In this document: positions 1-10,041 of the stretch, one piece after another | Layout of the letters: every line of letters starts with the position of its first letter | Position numbering within the stretch: position 1 is the stretch's first letter | Origin: Nakazawaea peltata | Taxonomy: Eukaryota > Ascomycota > Pichiomycetes > Alaninales > Pachysolenaceae | DNA: 64,000 nt | Assembly: GCA_001599355.1 (NCBI GenBank) | Contig: BCGQ01000008.1 | Span: 434,001 to 498,000, forward strand | Direction of reading: 5' to 3' | Notes under the pieces: model-generated | What the model was told of the DNA's origin: nothing | What the model saw: only the letters and a program-made list of their open reading frames with translations | Database searches by the model: none | Made by a program: the position numbers and the translations under genes

Positions 1-2835
1 TTTGAAAATGGCGCTTCTAGCGACGATAGCGCCGATGAGGCTCTGGAAAATGGCTCTAATGACACCCTGCAACCACCGGAAGACTCAGAAGACGTTGTTT
101 TGTACGAAGATAAACAACATTATGCATCTCTCACTGAGGCGTTTGGCCCTGATGTCGAGACAATCGTCCTGACACAAGATGCTCAAGACATAAACGTGCC
201 ATTGGTGGCTCCTGCCGCTGATAGGACCGCCCACCAGTTACAAGAGCTTCCTGGTGACCTCCCACAAACAACATATTCAAAGCCTTATATGGTAGAGCTC
301 GCGAAGATCCCAGAAAGAGTACGTAACGTAGCCATAATTGGGGCCATGCATTCAGGAAAGACTTCTTTGATAGACGTCTTGATCCACTCGACTCATCCGG
401 GACTTGAGTCCACCTCCAGATACACAGATTGTCAAAAGTTAGCATATGATCGTGGAATATCCTTGAAACTGACCCTAATGACCCTCTTGGCAACCACCTC
501 CGATTACAATAAGTCCCGTTCCATCGTTGCTAATTTGATCGATACTCCAGGGCATTGTAATTTCATGGGGGAGGTACTGGCGGCACAGGCTGCTGCTGAT
601 GGTGTCGTAATATGTTTAGATGTGACAGATGGTATCACACCTACCGACAAGTTGCTCATCGAATCATGTATTCAACAGAATCTCCCATTAACGTTCGTCT
701 TAAATAAGATCGATCGTTTGATTTTGGAACTCAGGTTACCTCCACTGGATATGTATGCTAAATTAAGACATGTAGTCGATTCTATCAACTCTACTGTTCA
801 ACAATACATGACTCCAGAGTATAAGTATATCGAAAACTCGCATTTCAGCCCAGAATTGGACAATGTATGCTTCAGTTCTGCTCTTTATGAGTTCAATTTC
901 ACTATTTCAAGCTTCAACCACACTTTCTATGCGGACATGCCACTTAAAACATCCAAATTATGGGGAGATTATTATTACATTGGGGGTAAATTGACTAAGA
1001 AACTGGATTCTGCCTCAGTTGCTGACCGTTCTTTCGTAAAATTCATCTTAGAACCTCTTTATAAAATATTTACTAATACTTTGGTGAAGAATAGTGGAGA
1101 ATTACAACAATTTCTTGCCACAAACTTTGATTTCCACATCAAAGACAAAGAATTATTCAAATTGGACTCCCAAACCCTCTTGAAATATGTATTAAGTGGG
1201 ATTTTTACCCCTTCTCAAGGGTTTGTCGATCTCTTAGAGGGGTTACCTGCGCCAAATAGCAGTATAGTATCGTTACCTGATGGTTCTTCACCAGATCTCC
1301 TCGTCCATATCTCAAAATTAATCGACACCGTCGACAGTAAACGATTCTACGCCCAAATTAAAGTCATTAAAGGTGTATTAAAGGTAGGAGATTCAGTAAC
1401 AATCTTAGGACAAAACTATAAAGATGATGAAGATGAGAAAATTGACCAAGAATTAGTAAAGAAATTGTTCATAAATTGTGGTCGGTATAAAATTCCAGTC
1501 CAAGAATTATCTGCTGGCAGCGTTGGATTGATGATGAGTGATAATTTGGATCTGTTTTTGACTCATACTGGGACTATCATTGATTCTAAGTGTGACCCTC
1601 AAGAAGTCCACTCAGAATTGCTTCAAAGACCTCTTAAAATCGTAGTTGAACCAGTGTTCAAAGTAGCCATTGAACCCAAAAAACCTTCAGATCTCCATAA
1701 ATTACTTGAAGGTTTGCGTAAAGTGGCTCGTTCTTATATAGGATGTGAAGTTAAAGTTGAAGAAAGTGGTGAACATGTGGTTATAGGACCTGGCGAGTTG
1801 TTCATGGACTGTCTTCTTCATGATTTACGTAAATTATACACCGATATCGACATCAAAGTCAGCGATCCGATGACAAAATTTGCCGAGACTTGTGAAATCG
1901 AATCAACAGTTAGAGTACCTGTGAAATCTAGTAATGGGCTCAACGAAATAAGTATTGTAGTTGAGCCAATGGAGCCAGAATTGGTTAGAGATTGTCATGA
2001 CGGACTTCTTTCCGATCCAAATTTGTCTAATCCTCGTAAACTTCTGAAGGTTTTAAGAGAAGTTTACGGATGGGATTCATTACTGGCTCGTTCAGTATGG
2101 TCTTTTGCATCTGGAGACTCCGGATCCAAATATCCTAATATGCTTTTGGATGACACTCTTCCGGATGAAGTTGACAAATCTCGTTTACTTCAATTAAAAA
2201 GCTTTATTGTCCAGGGATTCCAATGGGCTACTAGAGAGGGACCTCTTTGTGGAGAACCTGTTACAAACGTGAAATTCAAGATCATGGATTGTAAATTACT
2301 GGTGGATAGTATTGACTGCAACGGTGGTCAGATTATCCCCATGGTCCGTAATGCCTGCTATCTGCTGATTCTTTTACTGCGTCCAAGAGTATTAGAACCA
2401 GTTTATACTTTGGATTTAGTAGTCAAAATGAGTAGTAGCGATGAAGAAGTGTTAGCTCGTGGTTTAGATGAGATGGTATCACGTAGAAGAGGTCATGTAG
2501 CAGCTCGTCCTTATTTAGTTCCTCTGACTCCATTATATAGATATGAACTGAAGATCCCAGTGTTAGATTCTGTCGGTTTAGAAACTGATATCAGATTGAA
2601 AACTCAAGGTCAACTGATGTGTTACATGTGGAATACTAAATCAGGATGGTGGCAGCTTCCTGGAGATCCATTGGACTCACAAGTACCATTACCTCCGTTG
2701 AGACCTGTTCCTTATAAATCTTTACTGAGAGATTGTGTTCTTAAGACAAGACGTCGTAAAGGTCTTCATGGAGAGCCTAGTTTGGAGAGATATGTATCAG
2801 CTGAGATTTATGAAGGGTTGAGAGATATAATTTGA
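1..2835 (+). CDS. SNU114: U5 snRNP GTPase Snu114 (EF-2-like), 5' end cut by window edge
   Basis: EF-2-like GTPase of the U5 snRNP that controls spliceosome activation and disassembly in the nucleus. The frame is open from base 1, so the start codon lies outside the window; 944 codons plus stop are present. G1 (GAMHSGKT) is at nt 340-363, G3 (DTPGH) at 541-555 and G4 (NKID) at 703-714. EF-2-type domains follow, including the KVEESGEHVVIGPGELFMDC stretch. The C-terminus carries the conserved KTRRRKG signature and YVSAE(I/L)Y, which match yeast and human orthologues. The visible N-terminus is acidic, as in the family. CTG codons in the C-terminal half (for example in DSL-x-ARS) fall at Ala positions of the orthologues. 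Family assignment is very secure; only the first residues are missing. Confidence 0.96.
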   Translation, partial: FENGASSDDSADEALENGSNDTLQPPEDSEDVVLYEDKQHYASLTEAFGPDVETIVLTQDAQDINVPLVAPAADRTAHQLQELPGDLPQTTYSKPYMVELAKIPERVRNVAIIGAMHSGKTSLIDVLIHSTHPGLESTSRYTDCQKLAYDRGISLKLTLMTLLATTSDYNKSRSIVANLIDTPGHCNFMGEVLAAQAAADGVVICLDVTDGITPTDKLLIESCIQQNLPLTFVLNKIDRLILELRLPPLDMYAKLRHVVDSINSTVQQYMTPEYKYIENSHFSPELDNVCFSSALYEFNFTISSFNHTFYADMPLKTSKLWGDYYYIGGKLTKKLDSASVADRSFVKFILEPLYKIFTNTLVKNSGELQQFLATNFDFHIKDKELFKLDSQTLLKYVLSGIFTPSQGFVDLLEGLPAPNSSIVSLPDGSSPDLLVHISKLIDTVDSKRFYAQIKVIKGVLKVGDSVTILGQNYKDDEDEKIDQELVKKLFINCGRYKIPVQELSAGSVGLMMSDNLDLFLTHTGTIIDSKCDPQEVHSELLQRPLKIVVEPVFKVAIEPKKPSDLHKLLEGLRKVARSYIGCEVKVEESGEHVVIGPGELFMDCLLHDLRKLYTDIDIKVSDPMTKFAETCEIESTVRVPVKSSNGLNEISIVVEPMEPELVRDCHDGLLSDPNLSNPRKLLKVLREVYGWDSLLARSVWSFASGDSGSKYPNMLLDDTLPDEVDKSRLLQLKSFIVQGFQWATREGPLCGEPVTNVKFKIMDCKLLVDSIDCNGGQIIPMVRNACYLLILLLRPRVLEPVYTLDLVVKMSSSDEEVLARGLDEMVSRRRGHVAARPYLVPLTPLYRYELKIPVLDSVGLETDIRLKTQGQLMCYMWNTKSGWWQLPGDPLDSQVPLPPLRPVPYKSLLRDCVLKTRRRKGLHGEPSLERYVSAEIYEGLRDII

Positions 2836-3162
2836 AGCAGTGACAATCAGTATATGTAATAAGATATATGTGTAATAGAATACCGCTAAGGTGATTTAAG
2901 TAAATGACGAGAAGGGGGTGATATAACGTAAGCTTTTGCATTAAAATAAAGGGGGTGATCTTACGTAAGCATTATCCCAATTCGGAAAGTAGTTGTACAC
3001 GACCTTTATGATCACCCCCAAAAGATCATCTACATGAGATCATTCAGTCAAAGAACAGGCTAAACGCTTCATCACTCAACACCTAGAGAATCCAGCATAC
3101 TCAAGCTACATACTGCCCCTACAAATTTATCAAAATTCACGATTAGAATATATATAAATGCA
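2836..3162. other. Convergent 3' intergenic region with G-rich repeats
   Basis: This 327-bp spacer lies between the 3' ends of SNU114 and EBP2 and has no gene. It holds two direct copies of a GGGGGTGAT-N4-CGTAAGC block (about 2914-2934 and 2951-2970). The inverse GATCACCCCC follows at about 3010-3019, so the second copy could pair with it as a 10-bp stem. CTTACGTAAG (about 2961-2970) is a palindrome resembling Yap-type bZIP sites. TACACGAC at 2996-3003 is one copy of the recurrent GTCGTGYA word. Confidence 0.5.
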
Positions 3163-4236
3163 CTAATTTCTTCTTCTCTTACTCTTTCCTGGACGACTCT
3201 TCTTAGCTCCATTACCCATCTTCATTCTCTTTGGATTGAAATCAGACACATCATTACTACTTTGCAGATCATTCTTACGCTTGAATCTCTTCATACCACC
3301 TTGTCCGTATTTGGAGTTCTTCAGTTGTCTCTTGGCATTTGGCTTTCTAGCAGCATCTCTGTCTCGCAGTTCTTCACGAGCCAGGGTAGCTTCCTCAATA
3401 GCGATGTTGAAATCGTCGGTAGAGATCTCGTTATCTTGTCTCTTCTTTTTCAAGGACTTAATTCTATCAAGAGTTTCTCTCTTCTCCTTTTGTCTCTTTT
3501 GTAAAGTCTCGTTTTGTACTTGCTTACCGAACTTCTTCAAGTTTCTCTGTTTCTTCAGATCTTCTCTCAGTTTCTTCTCACTCAGTTCCTTGACCAACTT
3601 TTGTTTCAACTTGTCCATGTGTTCATCGCTCTTTACCATCTCTGCGAAATAGTCCAATGGTCTAGAGAAAGCTACTTTCAACAGTAACAATTTGTTACGA
3701 CCTTGTACGGCCAGCTCAAGACCTTGCTTATAGAACAGTAATTCTCTTTCGGTGTCATCATAGATGTCTTTTACTTGAGGTTCGACAGCTTCTTCAGAAG
3801 TGACGGTTTGATGTTCTTGGAATGATTGTTTGGACCATGGCAACAGTATTCTAGATAAGGCGTTTTTCAATGCAGCTGTATTGTTGATGGTGAGTTTAGT
3901 GTGAGGGACGACATCGGCGTCGGAATCGATTTCTACATCGGAAAGAGGGATATCTTGGTCTTCTTCATCATCTTCTTCTTCCTCTTCATCATCTTCTTCC
4001 AGATCCTCCTCCTCTTCATCCTCATCCTCATCTTCACTCTCACTATCAGCATCTCTCTCCAATTTACCAAGATCCAACTCCTCCTCCTCCTCTTCTTCTT
4101 CCTCTTCCTCTTCCTCCTCATCCTTCTGCTTCTCTAAAATCTTCTTCAATCTTCTTTGCTCCTTCTTACTCAACACCTCACTTTCATATTCAACCTCAGC
4201 GTCCTTAGCGCTGCCTTTTCCTCTACCTTTAACCAT
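3163..4236 (-). CDS. EBP2: Ebp2, nucleolar rRNA-processing / 60S assembly factor
   Basis: Nucleolar protein needed for 27S pre-rRNA processing and 60S subunit assembly. The 357-aa protein has a long Glu/Asp-rich N-terminal half with coiled-coil character. The diagnostic EBP2 core follows: DVPLSD-like acidic motif, DIYDDTERELLFYKQ, RPLDYFAEMVKSDEHM, KKFGKQVQNETLQKRQ and YGQGGMKRFKRKND. The basic tail ends in SKRRRN. The first ATG (4234-4236) gives MVKGRGKGS; an extension to 4248 would need a TTG start. The gene is divergent from RPN7 over about 300 bp. An RRPE-like plus PAC-like pair upstream fits co-regulation with ribosome-biogenesis genes. A CTG in LE-x-AVQ aligns with a small residue in relatives. 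Confidence 0.95.
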   Translation of the reverse strand: MVKGRGKGSAKDAEVEYESEVLSKKEQRRLKKILEKQKDEEEEEEEEEEEEEELDLGKLERDADSESEDEDEDEEEEDLEEDDEEEEEDDEEDQDIPLSDVEIDSDADVVPHTKLTINNTAALKNALSRILLPWSKQSFQEHQTVTSEEAVEPQVKDIYDDTERELLFYKQGLELAVQGRNKLLLLKVAFSRPLDYFAEMVKSDEHMDKLKQKLVKELSEKKLREDLKKQRNLKKFGKQVQNETLQKRQKEKRETLDRIKSLKKKRQDNEISTDDFNIAIEEATLAREELRDRDAARKPNAKRQLKNSKYGQGGMKRFKRKNDLQSSNDVSDFNPKRMKMGNGAKKSRPGKSKRRRN

Positions 4237-4317
4237 CTTATCTCTCAATCAATCTCCTGCTCTTCTCTCCAACTGATCTCTTCTCACCTCTTCTCTTCCC
4301 TTAGAAAAATTTCTACT

Positions 4318-4334
4318 AAAAATTTTCAGATGAG
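4318..4334 (-). promoter_or_regulatory. RRPE-like and PAC-like pair upstream of EBP2
   Basis: AAAAATTTTCA (4318-4328) matches the rRNA-processing element TGAAAATTTTT read toward EBP2. The overlapping GATGAG (4329-4334) is the core of the PAC box. Both lie 80-100 bp upstream of the EBP2 start. In budding yeasts this pair marks ribosome-biogenesis genes through Stb3 and Tod6/Dot6. The match is by eye, and the PAC flanks are imperfect. Confidence 0.5.
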
Positions 4335-4537
4335 AAAAAAATTTCACCTTCCTAATTGGGCGGTAGTGCACGGTATCCCAACGTTCCATTTTAGGAAATT
4401 GTTTCGCTCAAAAATCGGGGGCAAAAAGTCAAATTAAACAGAGAAAACACGGCGGTTAAAGAGGTTCAAAGCAAGGAGTAGAACTGGATTGAAGGTGTAC
4501 TTGGAGTGATTTGTTACTGCTCAATTGATACTTTAAT

Positions 4538-5752
4538 ATGGTGGCCGAGAACGAAAACGAGATCAACCGTGTACCGGACTTTGAATTGTCCCAGAAACAC
4601 TTTGTTTTGAAGAGAGGCGATGGAGTCGGTCACGCTCTGATGTTACTGGAGCTCTTGGAGACCGTCAAAACCGAGAATTTGGGTCCTTATTACCATTTCC
4701 TTTATCACAATTTGAAAGTGCCGGGTATTGAGTGGGATCAGTCTTTGTATGACTCCATGGTAGCTGCTAATGAGAAACAGGTGTCCGAATTCAAGGATCA
4801 AATCAAGGCTAAAGAGGAGGAAGATGAAGGAGAACTTGAACTTTTGAGTACATGGACCCTGTTGGGAGAATATTACGCCAAGATTGGTGACCGTGCCAAT
4901 CTGGTGGAGCTGTTACGTAAGCTGCATGATTTACTGCCGAGCACTGGAACCAAGATCGATCTCATCTTGACTATTCTGAGAATCGGATTCTTTTACGATG
5001 ACTACGAGTTCATTAAGAAGACTTTAGATGAGCTGAATCTGTTGATTGAAAAGGGTGGAGATTGGGAACGTAAGAACCGTTATAAGACCTACTTGGGTAT
5101 ATATCTCATGTCGACTAGAAGCTTTACAGAGCTGTCCAAGTTACTTATTGACTCTTTACTGACCTTCACGTCTACTGAATTGACCTCCTACGAAAATGTT
5201 GCCAAGTACAGTTTGATCACAGGAGCTGTTCTGTTAAGTAGAGCTGATTTGAAGAAAAAATTGATCGATTCTCCAGAGATTTTGGCCATCCTTGGTGCTG
5301 GTCAAGGTGGATTACAACCTATTTATGACTTGATTTCCAGTGTATACTTCTCTGAGTATGGATCATTCTTCGAGCATTTGATCGCTACCAATGACTCCAT
5401 CCTCTTACAGGACAAATACTTGGCTCTGCATGCCTCTTTCTACTTACGTGAAATGAGAGTCAGACTGTACCTGCAATTATTGGAATCATACAAGTCATTG
5501 TCGTTGAAATCGATGCTGGAACAGTTCAAAGTCAGTGTTGCCTTTTTGGACGCCGATTTAGTCAAATTCATCCCAAATAAGAAGTTGAACTGTGTCATCG
5601 ACAAAGTAAATGGCATCATCGAGACCAATAGACCAGACAACAAGAACAACCAGTACCATCTCTTGATCAAGAACGGAGATAGCTTGTTGACCAAGTTGCA
5701 AAAATACGGTGCTGCTGTCAAGTTGAGTGGTGCTGAACAGGTTTCTGTATAG
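4538..5752 (+). CDS. RPN7: 26S proteasome regulatory subunit Rpn7
   Basis: Lid subunit of the 19S proteasome regulatory particle. The 404-aa protein has TPR-like helical repeats in its N-terminal two thirds (WTLLGEYYAKIGD, GGDWERKNRYKTYLGIY). A PCI domain follows at about residues 210-380, with the family strings LLESYKSLSLKSM, FIPNKKLNCVIDKVNGI and ETNRPDNKN. Length matches the family. CTG codons at 5465-5467 and 5471-5473 (VR-x-Y-x-QLLESY), and the one in KSM-x-EQF, align with Ala in human or S. cerevisiae Rpn7. Upstream, GGGGGCAAA (4417-4425) is one base off the Rpn4/PACE box GGTGGCAAA and could be a proteasome-gene control site (weak). Confidence 0.96.
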   Translation: MVAENENEINRVPDFELSQKHFVLKRGDGVGHALMLLELLETVKTENLGPYYHFLYHNLKVPGIEWDQSLYDSMVAANEKQVSEFKDQIKAKEEEDEGELELLSTWTLLGEYYAKIGDRANLVELLRKLHDLLPSTGTKIDLILTILRIGFFYDDYEFIKKTLDELNLLIEKGGDWERKNRYKTYLGIYLMSTRSFTELSKLLIDSLLTFTSTELTSYENVAKYSLITGAVLLSRADLKKKLIDSPEILAILGAGQGGLQPIYDLISSVYFSEYGSFFEHLIATNDSILLQDKYLALHASFYLREMRVRLYLQLLESYKSLSLKSMLEQFKVSVAFLDADLVKFIPNKKLNCVIDKVNGIIETNRPDNKNNQYHLLIKNGDSLLTKLQKYGAAVKLSGAEQVSV

Positions 5753-7123
5753 ATACGAATGAATTAAAAAAAATGTTAAACGATTAGTAGAATGTAGGAT
5801 TAAGTTATTGTTTTTCCGGTTTCGGCACTGGTCACGGATCTCTCCACATCATCAGAAGCTGTCTGTACATCCATTGCATGGTGTTTCGTGGGGTTGCTTG
5901 GGATTAGTCAATGGGGATCGGGATCCTGCTTCTTTTCGGAAGCTGCAGCTCTCGGAAAATCAAACCAATCACGGCAATTTCACTAAAACAATACCGGCTC
6001 GGGAAAATTTCTGGAGTCAAAAAAGGCACACGGATAAATTATGCACGAAGGAAAGCAAGGTGTTTTAGTGGGACTTTGCTGAGAGGCTTACAGAAGGTGG
6101 ACATAATATGTTTGGAGGAAATAAAAGATCCGGAACAGTAAATTCTAGTAATTCTAGGTGGTATTACTTTGGCTATTTAGTTGAACAAGCTCCACTCAAA
6201 CCATATATTCCAGTAAATCCGTATTTGACTATCTCAACCCCTAACGTTACAAACTAAATAAATAACTAGAAGTTTGGTCCTGCTTCAATAGACAGATTTC
6301 CAATCGCAACCCAGCGCTTGAAAACCCCCCAGATCTCCAAATTTCCTGCACTGGGCGACTACTAGGACACGTATTTCTCCATGGATATCTGCACTCCAGC
6401 CCTCTCCACTCCGAGCTTGCCCTCCTAATTTCTGGAGTCACATTATACATAAAAACTGGAGAACCGAGCATTTGTTTCATTGGTCAACTCCCCAGATCTG
6501 CATGCTCCCAACACAAAATTTCGGGTAAATTCATGGAAAAATATGCACCTCGCTCCTGTACGAGTTAGTGTGTGTACTTTTTTTCAGCGCAGTATTAAAT
6601 AAGGGGCAGAATATTATGGAAAGTAATGGAAAAGGGCACAAATGGGTAGACCTGGGACAGATTAGAGCAGGTGGACACGGAGGAAGTATGGAGAGACCGA
6701 AACGTAATGGAGACATGAATGGATAGCAAGATTTGTTTCCTTTGTTTCGACAACATTTTACCCCATACTCCTCTTTTGTTACCCCTTCGATCCCCCAGAT
6801 CTTCTCTTTGTTTTACCCTTCTCTACGTCCAATTCCCCCCCGCTCTACAAGATTCATCTGCAAGGTCACCACCCGATGCAACTCCTCTTTGAAGCAAAAA
6901 AAGACTCTTGTTTGCTTCGACTACGCGAATGAGCGCGCAGCGAACTGCGGAGGAAAAAAATTTTCCAGCGAGCCCAGCCCCAAGCTGGGAGGGGCCTGCC
7001 CAAAACATTCAACTGCAGCTAAAGGTGCAAGTTGACGAAACCCCAACTTTGTATAAATTCGATACTAATTCCACTTGATCTCCCCCACAGATCTCTGTTT
7101 GATAAAGATAAAATACAAGAAAA
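5753..7123. other. Long intergenic region / hexokinase promoter
   Basis: About 1.4 kb between RPN7 and the hexokinase gene. Open frames up to 100 codons occur on both strands, but none shows a recognisable domain or a coding-like composition. AATTTCTGGAGTCA occurs twice (about 6008 and 6427). A pyrimidine-rich stretch runs from about 6735 to 6850, and a TATA element lies close to the hexokinase start. The length suits a heavily regulated glycolytic promoter. Confidence 0.5.
7052..7057 (+). promoter_or_regulatory. TATA box of hexokinase gene
   Basis: TATAAA lies 67-72 bp upstream of the hexokinase ATG, a usual distance for a strongly expressed yeast gene. It is the last TATA-like string before the start codon. 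Confidence 0.5.
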
Positions 7124-8815
7124 ATGGTTCACTTAGGTCCAAAGAAACCACAGCACAGAAAGGTATGTTATCATTTTTATATAGGTACGGCGGAGCCCGA
7201 GGGCGCTATTGGTGAAGAGGTAGTTTGAAATATCGTATAGAGCCTCCAAGGTTTATTGCGATACGCTCAATGATTGAGCAATTTTCGTATATATCAATTA
7301 TCTGTGTGTGCCAGCTCAATGCCAATATTGGGTTCCATTGCACGACGGCCCCCGTTACCCCACAACTAATATTTGGTCCACGGACATTTACTAACTCCCA
7401 CCTTATAGGGCTCCATGGCCGATGTCCCAAGAGACTTGCTTAACCAAATCCATGCCATCGAGACTTTGTTCACCGTTACTCCTCACAAATTGAAGCAAAT
7501 TACCGAGCACTTCATTACCGAATTAGACAAGGGTTTGAGTGTTGGTGGAGGTAACATTCCTATGATTCCAGGTTGGGTTATGGACTTCCCAGACGGAACT
7601 GAGAAGGGTGATTACTTGGCCATTGACTTGGGAGGAACTAACTTGAGAGTTGTTTTGGTCAAATTGGGTGGTGACAGAACTTTCGACACCACTCAATCTA
7701 AGTACCTGTTGCCTCTGTCCATGAGAACCGGTACTGCCGACGATTTGTTCGACTTCATTGCCGAATGTTTGCTGAAGTTTGTTCACGAGGAATTCCCAGA
7801 AGGTGTCTCTGCCCCATTGCCATTGGGTTTCACTTTCTCTTACCCAGCTTCTCAAGACCTGATTAACGAAGGTTTCTTGCAAAGATGGACCAAGGGTTTC
7901 GACATTGACGGTGTTGAAGGTCACAACGTTGTCCCAATGTTGCAAGACGCCATTAAGAAGAAGGACATCCCAATTGAGATCGTTGCTTTGATTAACGATA
8001 CCACCGGTACCTTGGTTGCCTCTATGTACACTGATGAGAAGGCCTTGATGGGTTTGATCTTCGGTACTGGTGTCAACGGTGCCTACTACGACGTTGTTAA
8101 GGACGTTCCAAAGATCCAAGGTAAGTTGCCAGAGGATATCACCGGTGATATGCCAATGGCCATCAACTGTGAGTACGGATCTTATGACAACGAACATGCT
8201 ACCTTACCAAGAACCAAATACGATGTTCAAATTGACGAAGAGTCTCCAAGACCAGGTCAACAAACTTACGAGAAGATGATTGCTGGCTACTACTTGGGTG
8301 AGATCTTGAGATTGATTCTTTTGGACTTGCACAAGGACGGTTACGTCTTCGAAGGTCAAGATATCTCCAAGTTGCACGAGAGTTACGTCATGGACACCTC
8401 TTACCCAGCTAGAATTGAGGAGGACCCATTCGAAAACTTGAGTGAGGTTGAAGCTTTGTTCAAGGGTTTGGGTATCCAAACTACCGAAGCCGAGAGAAAG
8501 TTGATCAGAAGAGTCTGTGAGGTCATTGCTACCAGAGCTTCCAGATTGTCTATCTGTGGTGTTGCTGCCATCTGTAAGAAGAGAGGTTACACCGAAGGTC
8601 ACTGTGCTGCCGACGGTTCCGTCTTCAACAAGTACCCAGGTTTCCAAGAGAGAGCTCTGCAAGGTTTGAGAGATATCTTCGACTGGCCAGAGGACCAACC
8701 AGCTCCTATTACCTTGGTTCAAGCCGAGGATGGTAGTGGTGTTGGTGCTGCTGTTATTGCTGCTTTGACCGAGAAGAGATTGGCCAAGGGTCTTTCTGTT
8801 GGTATTAAGAAATAA
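7124..8815 (+). CDS. HXK2: Hexokinase (Hxk2-type), two exons
   Basis: Phosphorylates glucose and fructose with ATP, the first step of glycolysis; the Hxk2 type also acts in glucose repression. Exon 1 is 7124-7162 (13 codons) and exon 2 is 7409-8815, giving 481 aa. Visible motifs are DLGGTNLR (ATP phosphate site), GFTFSYPASQ and LQRWTKGF (sugar site), ALINDTTGTL, GTGVNGAYY, MDTSYPARIE and AEDGSGVGAA. The N-terminus MVHLGPKKPQHRKGSM is almost identical to S. cerevisiae Hxk2 and includes the decapeptide, with Ser15, implicated there in Mig1 binding and nuclear shuttling. The intron splits this decapeptide after K13. CTG at 8657-8659 aligns with an Ala of Hxk1. A start at Met 16 (7415) would remove the regulatory tail. 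Confidence 0.97.
7163..7408 (+). other. Intron of hexokinase gene
   Basis: 246-nt phase-0 intron with donor GTATGT (7163), branch site TACTAAC (7389-7395) and acceptor TAG (7406-7408). Joining at these sites restores the conserved Hxk2 N-terminus exactly. TGCACGAC at 7339-7346 inside it is a copy of the recurrent GTCGTGYA word. Confidence 0.93.
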
Positions 8816-9318
8816 GGAATAGATAGAAGTTTATGAATGAATTGATAGTATGAGTGATTGTAGATGATCGTAAAGGGGTGAGGACAGAATTGAGTAAGAA
8901 GGGACAAACAAAAATTGGGGGTGGAATTTTCTGATAAGAATCGTAAAGGGGTAATAATTTTCTAATTGAAAATCATAAAGGGAAATAGTGTTTTTTAATT
9001 GAGAATTGTAAAGGAAAAGATCAATTTTTAATTGAGAATCGTAAAGGGGTAATGTTATTCTAATTGAGAATTGAACAAGGGGGTATATGAGAATAGTGCT
9101 GATACGCTAAAAGGGTCAACAGATACAATGGATCATTGGTATCCGATTAATTCAATCTCAAAAGTTATTTAGTATCACAATACACTATACACACCATAGA
9201 CTGTCAACCGTACAATTATTAAGATGATAATCCCCAAGTATATAATCTACAACTACACAATCCCATCATAACCATAATCTAATTGATATAATTTTATTTA
9301 AATATATTTTTTCTCCCC
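8816..9318. repeat. Convergent 3' spacer with imperfect ~35-bp tandem repeat
   Basis: No gene lies between hexokinase and the methyltransferase; their 3' ends face each other. From about 8935 to 9085 there are four to five degenerate copies of a unit like GAGAATCGTAAAGGGGTAAT followed by TTCTAATT. Unit length drifts around 30-35 bp, and an isolated half unit lies at about 8868. The rest is AT-rich and featureless. Confidence 0.55.
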
Positions 9319-10041
9319 CTAAGGAACCCTCACTATAAGCATCCAAGTCATTCCAAAATTACCCCTTTTCTCTTCTTCAACTTCCAACCCCGCACTCACT
9401 ACCATACTAACGATATCCAAGTTCCAACGACAACCCCAAGTCTCTGTATGGTTTTGTGCCCCTTTATCTAAGTATCGATTGATCAATCCATAGAATGATC
9501 TTCCATGTTCAAGCATCACAATCTTACCACCAGGTCTCAACAGTTTCAGCATAGCTTTCAACAGGGCAATTGGTTCCTGATAAGAGCAGAGTCCAAATGT
9601 CTCGACAATAGTATCGAATTTGGTATCAGTCTCCAAGTCTTCCATCTTACCATTGAAGAAACTCACTTTAGGGACATCGGATCCAAATTTGAGGGCACAT
9701 TTCTCTTTTGCAAGTTTGATCATCTCAGATGATGGATCAAGAAATGTGATTGTATTCACTTTATCTAGATCAAGATATCTCATATTACGTCCTGTTCCAC
9801 ACAGAACTTCTAAAACGTCTCCTGAGACTTGATCCATAACCCATTGCCTTTTCCATCCTATAAGAGTGATTGTTTCTTCTAAGTCATTATTGGAATCGTA
9901 ATTTGCGGCTATTTTATTGTAAATGGAGATGAAATCGAGTTTTGAGGAACTCAGGGTCAGGATATCCAGGCTTGGGCTCAGACCCAAACTCCCCACCTTC
10001 ACACTGCTCAGATTCACTATCTCTTCACTATCACCTGCCAT
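9319..10041 (-). CDS. Class I SAM-dependent methyltransferase (UbiE/Oms1-like)
   Basis: Predicted methyltransferase of 240 aa; substrate unknown. SAM-binding motif I is VLEVLCGTGRN (about residues 75-87), and the acidic motif II is TFLDPSSEM. KFDTIVETFGLCSYQEP and LLRPGGKIVMLEHGRS follow. The C-terminal NRYLDKGAQNHTETWGCRWNLDI resembles fungal Oms1 and METTL7-type proteins. Oms1 itself is longer, with a mitochondrial presequence and membrane segment. Neither is obvious here, so this may be a soluble relative rather than the orthologue. The start ATG at 10039-10041 is the only reasonable one. The gene is divergent from ARP2 across 450 bp. Domain call is solid; precise identity is not. Confidence 0.85.
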   Translation of the reverse strand: MAGDSEEIVNLSSVKVGSLGLSPSLDILTLSSSKLDFISIYNKIAANYDSNNDLEETITLIGWKRQWVMDQVSGDVLEVLCGTGRNMRYLDLDKVNTITFLDPSSEMIKLAKEKCALKFGSDVPKVSFFNGKMEDLETDTKFDTIVETFGLCSYQEPIALLKAMLKLLRPGGKIVMLEHGRSFYGLINRYLDKGAQNHTETWGCRWNLDIVSMVVSAGLEVEEEKRGNFGMTWMLIVRVP

